NCBI GenBank assembly: GCA_002995625.1
Contig: PVBP01000003.1
Coordinates: forward strand, 1-64,000
Source: Lysobacteraceae bacterium
Lineage (GTDB): Bacteria > Pseudomonadota > Gammaproteobacteria > Xanthomonadales > Ahniellaceae
DNA: 64,000 nucleotides
Reading direction: 5' to 3'
Position numbers and translations under genes: made by a program. Shown piece after piece: positions 22,645-33,300 of the stretch (positions are counted from its first letter, which is position 1; each line of letters opens with the position of its first letter). Below the pieces are notes generated by a model, which saw only the letters and a program-made list of their open reading frames with translations, had not been told where the DNA came from and searched no databases.

Positions 22645-25600
22645 ATGTTCAAGCGTAAAGGCCTCGTCCTCGGCGTCCTCATCGCCCTGTCCACCGCTGC
22701 GACTCCGCTCTACGCGCAGAGCACCGCGGCCGGTCTGTCCGGGCGCGTCGTCGACAACACCGGTCGCCCGGTCGCCGGCGCGACGGTCGAGATCGTCCAC
22801 CAGCCCTCGGGCACCCGTCGCACGGTCACGACCGATGCCGAGGGACGCTATGACGCGCGCGGCCTGCGCGTCGGCGGTCCCTACACGGTGACCTCGACCG
22901 CCGAGGGCTTCACGACCGACACCGAGGAGAACGTCTTCCTGCGCCTCGACGAGAGCACGAACCTGGTGCTCGAGGTGTTCTCGACCGCGATGACGCTCGA
23001 GGCGGTGACCGTCGTCGGCGCGGCGATCGACACGGTGTTCACGCCGGACAACATGGGCGCCCGCACCAACATCACGCGCCAGGAGATCGACATCCTGCCG
23101 ACGATCAACCGCTCGTTCCAGGACTTCGTCCGGCTCGATCCGCGGATCACGATCGTCGACAAGGGCCGCAACGAGATCTCGGCCGCCGGCCAGAACAACC
23201 GCTACAACAACATCAAGGTCGACGGCGTGCCGACCAACGACCAGTTCGGCCTCAACCCCTCGGGCCTGCCGTCGCTGAACAACCCGATCTCGATCGACTG
23301 GATCGAGGAGTTCAACGTCGGCATCAGCAGCTACGACGTGACCCAGACCGACTTCGTCGGCGCGACGATCAACGCGGTCACGCGCTCGGGCGGCAACGAG
23401 TTCCGCGGCGCGGTCTACGGGATCTACCGCGACAACGACATGGTCGGTGATCGCCCGTCCAAGTTCCGCGGCTTCGACAAGGAGTGGACCGCGGGCGCCT
23501 ACGTCGGCGGCCCGATCCTCCAGGACACGCTGTTCTTCTTCGTCGGCTACGAGAAGTTCGAGCGCGGCGCGCCGGCGCCGGACGTCGGGCTTCCGGGCTC
23601 GGGCGCGAGCAACATCGTGAACCTGCAGCGCGCGGACCTCGACCGGATCATCGCGACCGCGCGCGCGCGCGGCATGAACCCGGGCGAGGCCGCCCTCGCC
23701 GGCCCGGACAACACCGACGAGAAGTGGATCGCGAAGCTCGACTGGAACATCAACGACTTCCACCGCCTCACCTACCGCTACACCAAGACCGAGGGCACCC
23801 GCCTCGACCTCGGCGCGCAGAACCAGAACAACCTGACGCTCTCGAGCGCCTACTATCGCGACAACATCAGCTTCGACAGCAACGCGCTGATCCTGTACTC
23901 GAGCTGGACCGACAGCTTCTCGTCGGAAGCCAACGTCTCGTACTCGCGCTACCGCTCGCTGCCGACGACGCCGGTCCGCGAGCCGTCGGTCACCGTGACC
24001 GTCGGCACGACCAACGTGATCTTCGGCACCGAACGGTCGCGCCATGCGAACCAGCTCGAGGTCGACACCTGGACCGCGCTGTTCGCCGGTGACGTGTTCC
24101 TCGGCGAGCACGTGGTCCGCTTCGGCGTCGACTACGAGAAGAACGACATCTTCAACCTGTTCCTGCAGGACGTCTTCGGCACCTACAACTTCGGCAGCCT
24201 CGCGGCGTGGGAGGCGGCGACGCCGGCCTGGACCCGCTACCGACTGCAGCGTCCGATCAGCGGCGACATCAACAGCGTCGCCGCCGACTTCGCGATCGGC
24301 AACGTCGGCTTCTTCCTGCAGGACACCTGGTCGATCAACCCGAACCTGAACGTGCTGTTCGGCGCCCGCGTCGATCGCGCGATCGTCGACGAGCGCCCGC
24401 CGTTCAACGCCGCCGCGCAGGCCGCGTTCGGCTTCGACAACTCGATCACCGGCGACGGCGAGGTCATCGTCCAGCCGCGTCTCGGCTTCAACTACACGTT
24501 CGACACCGAGCGCCCGACCCAGCTCCGCGGCGGCGTCGGCCTGTTCACCGGCTCGGCGCCGGGCGTGTGGGTCTCGAACACGTTCTCGAATCCGGGCACC
24601 CGCGCGCGCAGCTTCGACCTGTCGAACGGCACCGGCTTCACGTCGAACCCGGACAACCCGATCCTGCCGGGCGGCACGCCGCTGTCGGTCAGCGTCGACT
24701 TCCTGGCGCCGAACTTCCAGCAGCCGACCGTGTGGCGCGGCAACCTCGCGTTCGAGCACGAGCTGCCGTGGATGGGCCTCGTCGCCGGTGCCGAATGGAT
24801 CCGGACGATCACCGAGAAGGCAGTCGCGTTCGACAATCTGAACCTCGGACCGGTCCGCGGCACGCTGCCCGACGGCCGCAACGCGTACTGGACCACGCTG
24901 AATCCGGCCAACTTCACCGCCACCGGCACCACCGGCGGCAACCAGGCGCGCGCAGGCCGCAACACCGCCTTCAACAACGTGATCCTGCTCCGCAACACCG
25001 ACCAGGGCAGCGCCGACAACCTGACGCTGTCGATCAGCAAGCCGATGCGCGACGACAACTGGTCGGCCCGCTTCGGCTACACCTACGGCGAGTCGACCGA
25101 GGTCAGCCCGGCCACGTCGTCGGTCGCGCTGTCGAACTGGCAGAACCACGCGATCTTCAACTCGAACGTCGACGAGCTGGCGCGCGCGAACTACGAGATC
25201 AAGCACCGCTTCACCGGCCTGTTCTCGTACCGCCTGAACCTGATCGACGGCTTCCCGACCACCGCCTCGCTGTTCTACGAAGGCCGCTCGGGACGTCCGT
25301 TCAGCTACACGTTCATCGGTGACGCGAACGGCGACGGCATCGGCGGCAACGACCTGTTCTTCATCCCGCGTCCAGGCCAGGTGCTGTTCTCGTCGAACTC
25401 GTCGGCAGCCGACATCGCGGCCTTCCAGCGCTACATCGAGGAAGTCCGCTACCTGCGCGAGAACCAGGGCAGCGTCGCCGGCCGCAATGCGGTCCGCGGG
25501 CCGTCGGTCAACCAGTTCGACCTGCGGATCTCGCAGCAGCTGCCGGGGCTGTTCGCCGACAACCGGGCGGAAGTGTTCGTCAACATCGAGAACGTCGGCA

Positions 25601-25827
25601 ACCTGATCAACAAGGACTGGGGCAAGATCGAGCAGTTCCCGTTCCCGCTGACCGCGCAGCTCGCGCGCTTCCGCGGCGTCGATCCGGCGACCGGGCGTTA
25701 CGTGTACGACGTCTCGAACTACTTCAACGAGGCGACCGGCGCGTTCAACTTCCCGAGGCCTGGCCTGCAGGACGGCACGGCGCAGTCGCGCTGGGCGGTC
25801 CAGGTCGGCTTCCGCTACGAGTTCTGA
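22645..25827 (+). CDS. Oar-like TonB-dependent receptor
   Basis: 1060-residue outer-membrane protein. Order: signal peptide cut near ALYAQ-S (residue about 26), a carboxypeptidase-regulatory-like beta-sandwich (about 28-110, GLSGRVVDNTGRPVAGATVE), a plug (about 115-250, with SFQDFVRLDPR and NRYNNIKVDGVPTND), then a large beta-barrel ending in the outer-membrane signature YEF. This is the Oar/TonB_OmpA type; related proteins take part in uptake of peptides or sugars or in surface adhesion. Substrate unknown and no partner hydrolase is adjacent. A TTGACT (22484-22489) lies upstream but no well-spaced -10 was found. Confidence 0.93.
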   Translation: MFKRKGLVLGVLIALSTAATPLYAQSTAAGLSGRVVDNTGRPVAGATVEIVHQPSGTRRTVTTDAEGRYDARGLRVGGPYTVTSTAEGFTTDTEENVFLRLDESTNLVLEVFSTAMTLEAVTVVGAAIDTVFTPDNMGARTNITRQEIDILPTINRSFQDFVRLDPRITIVDKGRNEISAAGQNNRYNNIKVDGVPTNDQFGLNPSGLPSLNNPISIDWIEEFNVGISSYDVTQTDFVGATINAVTRSGGNEFRGAVYGIYRDNDMVGDRPSKFRGFDKEWTAGAYVGGPILQDTLFFFVGYEKFERGAPAPDVGLPGSGASNIVNLQRADLDRIIATARARGMNPGEAALAGPDNTDEKWIAKLDWNINDFHRLTYRYTKTEGTRLDLGAQNQNNLTLSSAYYRDNISFDSNALILYSSWTDSFSSEANVSYSRYRSLPTTPVREPSVTVTVGTTNVIFGTERSRHANQLEVDTWTALFAGDVFLGEHVVRFGVDYEKNDIFNLFLQDVFGTYNFGSLAAWEAATPAWTRYRLQRPISGDINSVAADFAIGNVGFFLQDTWSINPNLNVLFGARVDRAIVDERPPFNAAAQAAFGFDNSITGDGEVIVQPRLGFNYTFDTERPTQLRGGVGLFTGSAPGVWVSNTFSNPGTRARSFDLSNGTGFTSNPDNPILPGGTPLSVSVDFLAPNFQQPTVWRGNLAFEHELPWMGLVAGAEWIRTITEKAVAFDNLNLGPVRGTLPDGRNAYWTTLNPANFTATGTTGGNQARAGRNTAFNNVILLRNTDQGSADNLTLSISKPMRDDNWSARFGYTYGESTEVSPATSSVALSNWQNHAIFNSNVDELARANYEIKHRFTGLFSYRLNLIDGFPTTASLFYEGRSGRPFSYTFIGDANGDGIGGNDLFFIPRPGQVLFSSNSSAADIAAFQRYIEEVRYLRENQGSVAGRNAVRGPSVNQFDLRISQQLPGLFADNRAEVFVNIENVGNLINKDWGKIEQFPFPLTAQLARFRGVDPATGRYVYDVSNYFNEATGAFNFPRPGLQDGTAQSRWAVQVGFRYEF

Positions 25828-25853
25828 TCGATCGTTCCAACGCTGTACCCGTG

Positions 25854-25884
25854 GACGGCCCGCGCAAGCGGGCCGTCTGCTTTT
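25854..25884 (+). terminator. Rho-independent terminator after the Oar-like receptor
   Basis: Perfect 10-bp stem GACGGCCCGC / GCGGGCCGTC with a GCAA loop, followed by TGCTTTT, 26 bp after the receptor stop codon. Confidence 0.92.
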
Positions 25885-26003
25885 CGGGGCTTGCCGTGCC
25901 GATGCGCGCAGCTGGCGCCGCGGTCGCGTCGCATTGACGCGGTCGGCCGGCAAGCCAACAATGGCCGGCTCCCCAATCGAAACGGAACGCAAGGACATCG
26001 TCG

Positions 26004-27422
26004 ATGCAAGACGCCCCGAAGAGCCCGACCCCCGGCACCGTGAACGCGCGGATCGCGCCGGTCACCGGCCTCAACCTGCTGTCGCGGCAGGAGGTGAGCC
26101 GATTGCGCGATGCGAGCGTCGGTGGGCTGCATCACCTGCTCAAGCGCTGCGCGCTGGCCGTGCTGACCGGCGGCGCCGACAGCGACGATCCGCGGGCGAT
26201 GTTCGAGCGCTACCCGGAATTCGACATCCGCGTGGTCCAGCAGGATCGGGGCATCAAGCTCGAGCTGGTCGGCGCGCCGGCGCAGGCCTTCGTCGATGGC
26301 CGCATGATCCGCGGCGTCAACGAGCAGCTGTTCGCAGTCGTGCGCGACATCGTCTACGTCGCGACGCAGATCGAGGAAGGACGCTTCCGGCTCGAGGATT
26401 CCGAGGGCATCACCAACGCGGTGTTCGAGATCCTCCGCCACGCCGGCGTGCTGAAGCCGGACGTCGACCCGAACCTCGTGACCTGCTGGGGTGGCCACTC
26501 GATCGGGCGCGAGGAGTACGACTACACCAAGCGCGTCGGCTACGAGCTCGGGCTGCGCGGGCTCGACATCTGCACCGGCTGCGGGCCCGGCGCGATGAAG
26601 GGACCGATGAAGGGCGCGACGATCGGCCACGCGAAACAGCGGCGCCGGAACAACCGCTACATCGGGATCACCGAGCCCGGGATCATCGCCACCGAGTCGC
26701 CGAACCCGATCGTCAACAACCTCGTCATCATGCCGGACATCGAGAAGCGCCTCGAGGCCTTCGTCCGGACCGCGCACGCGATCATCGTGTTTCCGGGCGG
26801 GGTCGGCACGGCCGAGGAGATCCTGTACCTGCTCGGCATCCTGCTGCACCCTAGGAACTCCGGCGCGCCGTTCCCGCTGGTGTTCACCGGACCCCGGTCG
26901 TCGGCCGCCTACTTCGAGCAGATCGACCGCTTCCTGCGGCTGGCGCTCGGTGATTCGGTGGGCAAGCGCTACCAGATCCTCGTCGAGGATCCGGTCGCCG
27001 TGGCGCGGGCCGTCGGTCGCGGCGTGCAGCAGGTCCGCGAGGACCGGATCCGCGACCAGGACGCGTTCTTCTTCAACTGGGGCCTCGAGATTCCGTACGC
27101 GCTGCAGCAGCCCTTCGTGCCGAGCCACGAGAACATGGCACGGCTCGATCTGCACGCGGGCCGACCCCCGCACGAGCTCGCCGCCGACCTGCGGCGGGCC
27201 TTTTCGGGGATCGTCGCCGGCAACGTCAAGGAGGAGGGCATTCGCCGGATCGAACAGCATGGTCCGTTCGATCTGGCCGGTGATCCGGCGATCATGGAAG
27301 CCCTCGATGCGCTGCTCGCGGCGTTCGTCGACCAGCGCCGGATGAAGCTGCCGGGCTCGGAGTATCAGCCCTGCTACCGGATCCGATCGGGTCGAATCGG
27401 CGCGGCGGCGGGCGCGCTGTGA
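26004..27422 (+). CDS. ppnN: Nucleotide 5'-monophosphate nucleosidase PpnN
   Basis: 472 residues, PpnN/YgdH type. It hydrolyses purine and pyrimidine monophosphates to base plus ribose 5-phosphate, and in E. coli is activated by (p)ppGpp. An N-terminal domain (about 1-140) precedes the LOG catalytic core with GCGPGAMKGPMKGA and the signature FPGGVGTAEEILYLLG. The C-terminal domain is also present, so length is normal. Single gene between the receptor terminator and the pilin operon. Confidence 0.95.
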   Translation: MQDAPKSPTPGTVNARIAPVTGLNLLSRQEVSRLRDASVGGLHHLLKRCALAVLTGGADSDDPRAMFERYPEFDIRVVQQDRGIKLELVGAPAQAFVDGRMIRGVNEQLFAVVRDIVYVATQIEEGRFRLEDSEGITNAVFEILRHAGVLKPDVDPNLVTCWGGHSIGREEYDYTKRVGYELGLRGLDICTGCGPGAMKGPMKGATIGHAKQRRRNNRYIGITEPGIIATESPNPIVNNLVIMPDIEKRLEAFVRTAHAIIVFPGGVGTAEEILYLLGILLHPRNSGAPFPLVFTGPRSSAAYFEQIDRFLRLALGDSVGKRYQILVEDPVAVARAVGRGVQQVREDRIRDQDAFFFNWGLEIPYALQQPFVPSHENMARLDLHAGRPPHELAADLRRAFSGIVAGNVKEEGIRRIEQHGPFDLAGDPAIMEALDALLAAFVDQRRMKLPGSEYQPCYRIRSGRIGAAAGAL

Positions 27423-27537
27423 CGGGGCTCACGGTTCGCAGCCGGGCGGCCGAATCGCATGACCGTTCGTCAGTCGGACGGGACCGTCCGGCGCGACGAC
27501 GCTGCAGGCGCCGAGCGACGCCCGATACCGTTTCGGC

Positions 27538-28128
27538 ATGAATCGGACCACCTCCATGTGCGTTTCCGCAAAGAGCCGTGCGCGTGGCGTCACGCTGATC
27601 GAACTGCTGATCACGCTGGCGGTGCTCGCGATCCTGGTCGCGATCGGCTTTCCGTCGATGCAGGAGGCCTTCCGGACGAATCGGGTCAGCGCCTTCAGCA
27701 ACGACCTGCTGGCCGCCGCGGCGTACGCGCGCAGCGAGGCGATCCGCCGGACCGGTGAGGTCGCGATCTGCGCGAGCCCGGATCCGACCGCCGGCGGCTC
27801 GGACGCCGTGGCCGCGGCGGCGACCTGCTCGGGGCTCGACTGGAGTCGCGGCTGGATCGTGTTCGTCGATGCCGATCGCGATGGCCAGCGCCAGCCGGGC
27901 GAGGAGGTTCTCCGGGTCGGCGAGCCGCACGGTTTCCTCAGCGCGCAGGGAAGCACGAGTTTCGTCCTCCGATACGACCGCCTTGGGCGCGCCGTCGGTC
28001 TTCCGGCCGCGCAGACCATCGATGTGCGGTCGATTCCGTGCGAGGCCGGCCGCCCGGCACGTCGTCTCGTCGGCGTGTCGCTGATCGGCCGCGTCAGCGT
28101 CGATTCCACCATCCGGTTCTGCCCATGA
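27538..28128 (+). CDS. fimT: GspH/FimT family minor pseudopilin
   Basis: 196 residues. Prepilin leader ending RARG followed by VTLIELLITLAVLAILVAIGF, with the conserved Glu at position +5. The +1 residue is Val rather than Phe. The C-terminal domain has a Cys pair (VAICASPD, AATCSGLD) and two later cysteines. First gene of the minor-pilin operon fimT-pilV-pilW-pilX-pilY1-pilE; these proteins prime type IV pilus assembly at the inner membrane. The stop overlaps pilV (ATGA). Confidence 0.9.
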   Translation: MNRTTSMCVSAKSRARGVTLIELLITLAVLAILVAIGFPSMQEAFRTNRVSAFSNDLLAAAAYARSEAIRRTGEVAICASPDPTAGGSDAVAAAATCSGLDWSRGWIVFVDADRDGQRQPGEEVLRVGEPHGFLSAQGSTSFVLRYDRLGRAVGLPAAQTIDVRSIPCEAGRPARRLVGVSLIGRVSVDSTIRFCP

Positions 28129-28640
28129 CCGACCGCGTGCCATTCGTACCCCGCCATCATTCGGGCGTGACGCTGATCGAGGTCCTGGTCGCGGTCCTCG
28201 TGCTGTCGCTCGGGCTGCTCGGCTATGCAGCGCTGCTGGCGTTCTCGCTGAAGGCGAACCAGAGCGCCAACTTCCGCACCCAGGCGACCATCCTGGCGTA
28301 CGAGGCCCTCGACGCGATCCGGGCGAACCGGGTCAACGCGCAGTTCTACCGTCGCGACTGGAACTGGAGCGCGCCGACCGCGACCGGCCCCGGCGCCGAG
28401 CAGGCGATCGCCGACATCACCGCGTGGACGCAGCGGCTCCGGATCCTGCCGGGCGGTCAGGGCCGGATCGAGCTGCTCGCGGCGCCGATCTTCCCGCCGG
28501 TCGGCTCCGGTCCGCCGCCACCGCCGCCGGCCGAGGCCGATCGCGGCGTGGTCGTCGTGACGGTGCGCTGGCAGGACGCGCGCTGGGAGGCCAATGCCGC
28601 TGACCAGCGGACCGAATTCCAGGTGAGGAGCCGGCTGTGA
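28125..28640 (+). CDS. pilV: Type IV pilus minor pilin PilV
   Basis: 171 residues. Prepilin segment HHSG followed by VTLIEVLVAVLVLSLGLLGY, with Glu+5 and the GLLGYAALLA continuation characteristic of PilV. A Pro-rich run (GPPPPPPAEAD) is in the C-terminal third. The ATG overlaps the fimT stop and the TGA overlaps the pilW GTG start, so the operon is tightly coupled. Confidence 0.9.
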   Translation: MTDRVPFVPRHHSGVTLIEVLVAVLVLSLGLLGYAALLAFSLKANQSANFRTQATILAYEALDAIRANRVNAQFYRRDWNWSAPTATGPGAEQAIADITAWTQRLRILPGGQGRIELLAAPIFPPVGSGPPPPPPAEADRGVVVVTVRWQDARWEANAADQRTEFQVRSRL

Positions 28641-29872
28641 TCGCCATGGCCTTCAGCCGCCGAGGGGCCAGGATCCGCGGCCTGTCGCTGATCGAACTGA
28701 TGGTCGCCCTGACGCTGGGCACGATCCTGATCCTCGGTCTCGTCCAGCTGTTCTCCGCGAGTCGCTCGGCCTTCCTTGCGTCCGAGGGGCTCTCGCGAGT
28801 CCAGGAAACCGGGCGTACGGCGATCGAATGGATGCAGCGCGACCTGCGCATGGCCGGGCACATGGGCTGCGTGTCCGACCAGGCGATCTTTCTCGGCGCC
28901 AATCCGCGCTTTCAGAACCTGCTCGAGCAGTTGACGCCGACCGCCGTCCTGCCGCCATTCCTCTATCGCTTCGGTGTCGGCATCCAGGGCTTCGAGGCCA
29001 CCGGCTCCGGGGTCGGCGCGACGATCGATCGCAGCGCGGTCGAGAATCCGGCCGGGACCGGGTCGGCCGCGGGCTGGACGCCGGCGCTGCCCGCGGAACT
29101 CGCGCCGATCCTCGCCGGCGGCGTCGGCCAGGCCATCGCCGGGAGCGATGTCGTCGTCGTCCGCTACTTCAGCGCCGAGTCGCTGCCGGTCGAGATCGTG
29201 GTTCCCGGGAATCCGTCCGTCGTGCGCCTGCCGGCCGGAACCGCGGCGGCCAATCCGGATTTCTTCCGGGCCGGTGCGATCTACGGGCTCAACGACTGCA
29301 TCCAGTCTGCGGTCTTCCAGCTCTCCGCCCAGGCCGGCGACGACCTGTCGGTCACCGCGACCGGACTCAATCGTCGTGTGTTCGGCGGCGCCGCGCAGTT
29401 CGCGCAGGGGGCAATGCTGTACCGCGCCGAAGCGGTCGTGTACTACGTCGGCGTCGGCGCCAGTGGGCAGCCTTCGCTGTTCCGCTGGGTCGCGGAGCCG
29501 ACCGGTGGCGCGCTCAACGCGCGGCGCGAGGAACTGCTCGAGGGCGTCGAGATGCTGCAGCTGCAGTTCGGGCTCGACACCGCGCCGGCGCTGGCGCTGC
29601 CCGACGGCACGATCGACGTCATGCGGGTCGCGACGCCGATCAACCAGGCCGGCGCCGCGATCGCCGGCATGGGCGTCGAGGGACAGTGGCTCCGGTCCGG
29701 AACGGCCCGGGTGGGGCTGCTCGTCCGAAGTCCGGAGCGCGCGCAGTCGCCGGGCACGATCGGCGACGAGTACGTCGTCAACGGCACGATCGTGCGGGCC
29801 TTTCCCGACGGTCGCGTCCGCCAGGTCTACGAGACGACGATCGCGATGCGAAACCGCCTGTTTGGGAACTGA
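28637..29872 (+). CDS. pilW: Type IV pilus assembly protein PilW
   Basis: 411 residues. Prepilin-like N-terminus (ARIRG then LSLIELMVALTLGTILILGL), then the PilW domain (RVQETGRTAIEWMQRDLRMAGHMGC, written in part). PilW helps form the tip-complex core that holds PilY1. The GTG start at 28637 overlaps the pilV stop (GTGA); an ATG lies three codons further on. Confidence 0.9.
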   Translation: MIAMAFSRRGARIRGLSLIELMVALTLGTILILGLVQLFSASRSAFLASEGLSRVQETGRTAIEWMQRDLRMAGHMGCVSDQAIFLGANPRFQNLLEQLTPTAVLPPFLYRFGVGIQGFEATGSGVGATIDRSAVENPAGTGSAAGWTPALPAELAPILAGGVGQAIAGSDVVVVRYFSAESLPVEIVVPGNPSVVRLPAGTAAANPDFFRAGAIYGLNDCIQSAVFQLSAQAGDDLSVTATGLNRRVFGGAAQFAQGAMLYRAEAVVYYVGVGASGQPSLFRWVAEPTGGALNARREELLEGVEMLQLQFGLDTAPALALPDGTIDVMRVATPINQAGAAIAGMGVEGQWLRSGTARVGLLVRSPERAQSPGTIGDEYVVNGTIVRAFPDGRVRQVYETTIAMRNRLFGN

Positions 29873-29875
29873 GCC

Positions 29876-30367
29876 ATGACGACCGCCCCGTGTTCGTTGA
29901 ATGCGTCCCGCCAGCGCGGCGCCGCGCTGTTCGTGGGCCTGATCCTGCTGATCCTGCTCGCCCTGATCGGGCTGGCGTCGATGCAGTCGACGCTGCTGCA
30001 GGAACGGATGGCCGGCAACTTCCGGACGGTCAATCTCGCCTTCCAGAACGCGGAGGAAACCCTGCGCCTCGCCGAGGGCCGCATCCAGGCCAACGCCAAC
30101 GCCAATCTCGCGTTCCAGCCCGATCGGCAGGATTGCGCGCCGATCGACTATGGCACCTGGCTTCCGCCGATCGCCGGCGCGCCGTCGCCGGCACCGGCGA
30201 CCCAGACGCAGAAGCTGGACCAGTGCATCGCGACCTGGACCGGCGGCGAGTTCGGCCAGCCCCGCAACGTGAAGGTCGACGACCTGTACCGCGTCAGCTC
30301 GTTCGCGCCGGATGCCGGCGGCTCGCGCGCGGCGTCGGCCGTGGTCGATTCGATCTACATCCCCTGA
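29876..30367 (+). CDS. pilX: Type IV pilus assembly protein PilX
   Basis: 163 residues. N-terminal RQRGAALFVGLILLILLALI is the PilX form of the prepilin segment, in which the usual Phe-Thr-Leu-Ile-Glu is degenerate. MQSTLLQERMAGNFR and AFQNAEETLRLAE are the family's conserved helix. Two cysteines (DCAPIDYG, DQCIATW) may pair. Lies 3 bp after pilW and 31 bp before pilY1. Confidence 0.9.
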   Translation: MTTAPCSLNASRQRGAALFVGLILLILLALIGLASMQSTLLQERMAGNFRTVNLAFQNAEETLRLAEGRIQANANANLAFQPDRQDCAPIDYGTWLPPIAGAPSPAPATQTQKLDQCIATWTGGEFGQPRNVKVDDLYRVSSFAPDAGGSRAASAVVDSIYIP

Positions 30368-30398
30368 GCCCTGTCCGCATCGCGCGGAGGACACCGAC

Positions 30399-33300
30399 AT
30401 GAGTTTGCGCAACGTCGCTCCATTCGTCGCACTGGCCGCCGCGGTGTTCACCGCGGGCCTGCCGCCCGTCGCGCGCGCGCAGACGGCGCCGCTGCCGGTC
30501 TCGCAGCTGCCGCTGTTCGTGGCCTCGCCGGTCCCGCCGCTCAACATGCTGGTGATGGGCAAGGAGCACAAGAACTACTACGAGGCGTACAACGACGCCT
30601 CGGACCTGAACGGCGACGGCCAGCTCGACATCGGCTACAAGCCCGACGTGATCGACTACTTCGGCTACTTCAACAGCCGGGTCTGCTACAACTGGTCGGC
30701 GACCAACAACCGCTTCGAGCCCGCGAGCGTGGCCGGCGGATCCAACGGCAAGCAGTGCTCTGGCCAGTGGAGCGGCGATTTCCTCAACTACCTCACGACT
30801 TCGCGCATGGACGCCCTGCGCAAGGTGCTGTATGGCGGCTTCCGCGCGCAGGACACCGCGACCGACACGACGCTCCAGGGCGCCTTCTTCCCGCAGGACG
30901 CGCACAGCTGGGGCAAGGAGTACCGCGGTCGCGACATCGAGGGCTACGACATCGCGCGGTATGCGCCGCTCGGCGAGCCTCTTTTCAACGGGATCCACCT
31001 GTTCGCGGTGACGACGACGACCGGCAACCACCGGACCTTCGACGAGGGGTATGAAGCTCCGCTGTTCCGCGTGATGCAGAATTCGCCGTTCCGGATCTGG
31101 AACTGGCTGTCGATCGAAGGCCCGGTGGCGGGAAACCGGTGCTTCAACACCATCAACCAGCGAGTCGACTGCCTGGCAGGCGGGCTGCTTCCGCCGCACC
31201 CCGGGCATCCGGCCGACCGCGTGGCCTTCGATGCGATGGAAGCGACCTACGCGACGCCGCCGAACCAGTATGGCGCGAACTTCGGTCGCAATGCGATGGC
31301 GTGCCCCACCGACTGGTCGGCCGTGCCTCCCGCCGCGAACTGCAACCCGCGCACGACGGATCCGGATGACAACTACCTCAGCATCCATACCGGCACCTTC
31401 CAGCTGAACGCCACGCACGGCGGGGGCAACTACCAGTTCCGCATCAACGGTCGGCATGCGATCGACCTCGAGATCCGGGCCAATGGTCCCACCGGCGCGC
31501 TGGTTGCCCAGGCGGGCTGTTACGGGGACTACAGCTTCGGCGGCTGCGCAGGCGGCGAGGTCACGCCCGTGGTCGCTCTCACGGCGGGCACCATCTACTG
31601 GTTCAAGCTGCGGCACGAGACGACGACCGGGGACGATGCCTATCGGTTGGAGGTTCGCAAGACCAGCGGCCCGACCTCAGGGAATGGCGCGCAGTTCGAC
31701 TGGCGAACGCTCGAGACCAACACCAGAAACCCGTCCAACAACTTCGTGTCGCGCGGCTCGAACGCGATCACCTCCCAGTACTTCAATCTTCGACCGACCC
31801 AGACGCTCGCAACGCGGCAGGATTACCGCGTACGCGTCCAGGTCTGTCCGGGTGGCGCCGCGGCTGCGGCCCTGCGCGATGACACCTGCAAGCAGTACCC
31901 GAACGGGACCTGGAAGCCAACCGGCCTGCTGCACGACTTCGGCGAGCCGGGCCGCATGTACTTCGGCCTGATCACCGGTTCGCAGCGCAACAATCTCGAA
32001 GGCGGCGTGCTGCGTCGCAACATCTCCGACTTCGCGAGCGAGATCGTGCCGGAGACGGGTCAGTTCCGGACCAACTTCAACGGCATCGCCCGCACGCTCG
32101 ACCGCTTCCGGATGATCGGCGGTGGCTACGGCGGCCAGGCTGCGAACTTCGACAACCTCAATTCCGACGTCAACTGGGCGTGGGGCGCGGGCACCGGCAA
32201 CTGCCCGTCGATCGGCGGACGGCCAATCAACAACGGCGAGTGCCGGATGTGGGGCAACCCGATCGGCGAGATGATGTACGAGGCGCTGCGCTATTTCGCT
32301 GGCGCCGCGACGCCGACGACCCGATTCGCGACCGGCGGGGCCACCCAGGGCGTGAACGAAGAGGCCACGATGGGGCTCACGACCGAAACCTGGCGTGATC
32401 CCTACGCTCCGATCGCGAGCAACGGACTCGGCTATCCGGAATGCGCGGTGCCGGTGCAGACCGTCATCAGCGACATCAATCCGAGCTACGACTCGGATCT
32501 TCCCGGCAGCCCGTTCACCGGTGCCGTGACGACCGTCAACAACACCCCGGCGACGATCAGCGCGTTCAACATGGCGACGGTCGGCCAGGAGATCTGGAAC
32601 CTCGAGTTCGGGGCCGGCGCGCGCGACGTCTTCATCGGCGACTCGAACAACACGGTCGACAACGCGCCGACCGTCAAGTCGGTGTCGAGCCTCGGCAACA
32701 TCCGCGGGCTCTCGCCCGAGGAGCCGACCAAGCAGGGCAGCTACTCGGCCGCGGCGGTCGCGCGCTTCGGGTTCCGGACCGACATCCACCCGGCAGCCGA
32801 CCAGCAGAACCTGCGCACCTTCTCGGTGGCGCTGTCGTCTCCGCTGCCGCGGATCGAGATCCCGATCCGCAACACCGGGCGGCAGGTGACGCTGATCCCG
32901 TTCGGCCTCACGGTTTCCGGCACGTTCGGTGGCGACCCGCGCAAGCCGGTCAACACGATCGTCGATTTCTACGTGCAGGAAATCGTCAACTTCCCGGGCC
33001 AGCCCTTCAATGCAACGATCAATGGCGGGCGGCCGTATGCCGTCTTCCGGATCAACTACGAGGACGTCGAGCAGGGCAACGACCACGACATGGACGCGAT
33101 CGTCCGCTACGAGGTCCAGCTGAATGCCGACGACACCGTGACCGTGCGGCTCGACAGCGAGTACGCGGCGGGCAGCGCGAACCAGAACCTCGGCTACGTG
33201 ATCTCGGGCACGACGCGCGACGGCGTCTATCTCGAAGTCCGCGACCGCGACAGCGCGCAGGCGACTTCGGTGTACCGGCTCAACACGCCCGCCGGGCTCT

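Noticed and set aside
22591-25998. Very long open frame (over 1100 codons) on the minus strand opposite the TonB-dependent receptor
   Set aside because: Arg/Asp/Val-rich low-complexity product caused by G+C-biased third positions; the plus strand encodes the clear receptor.
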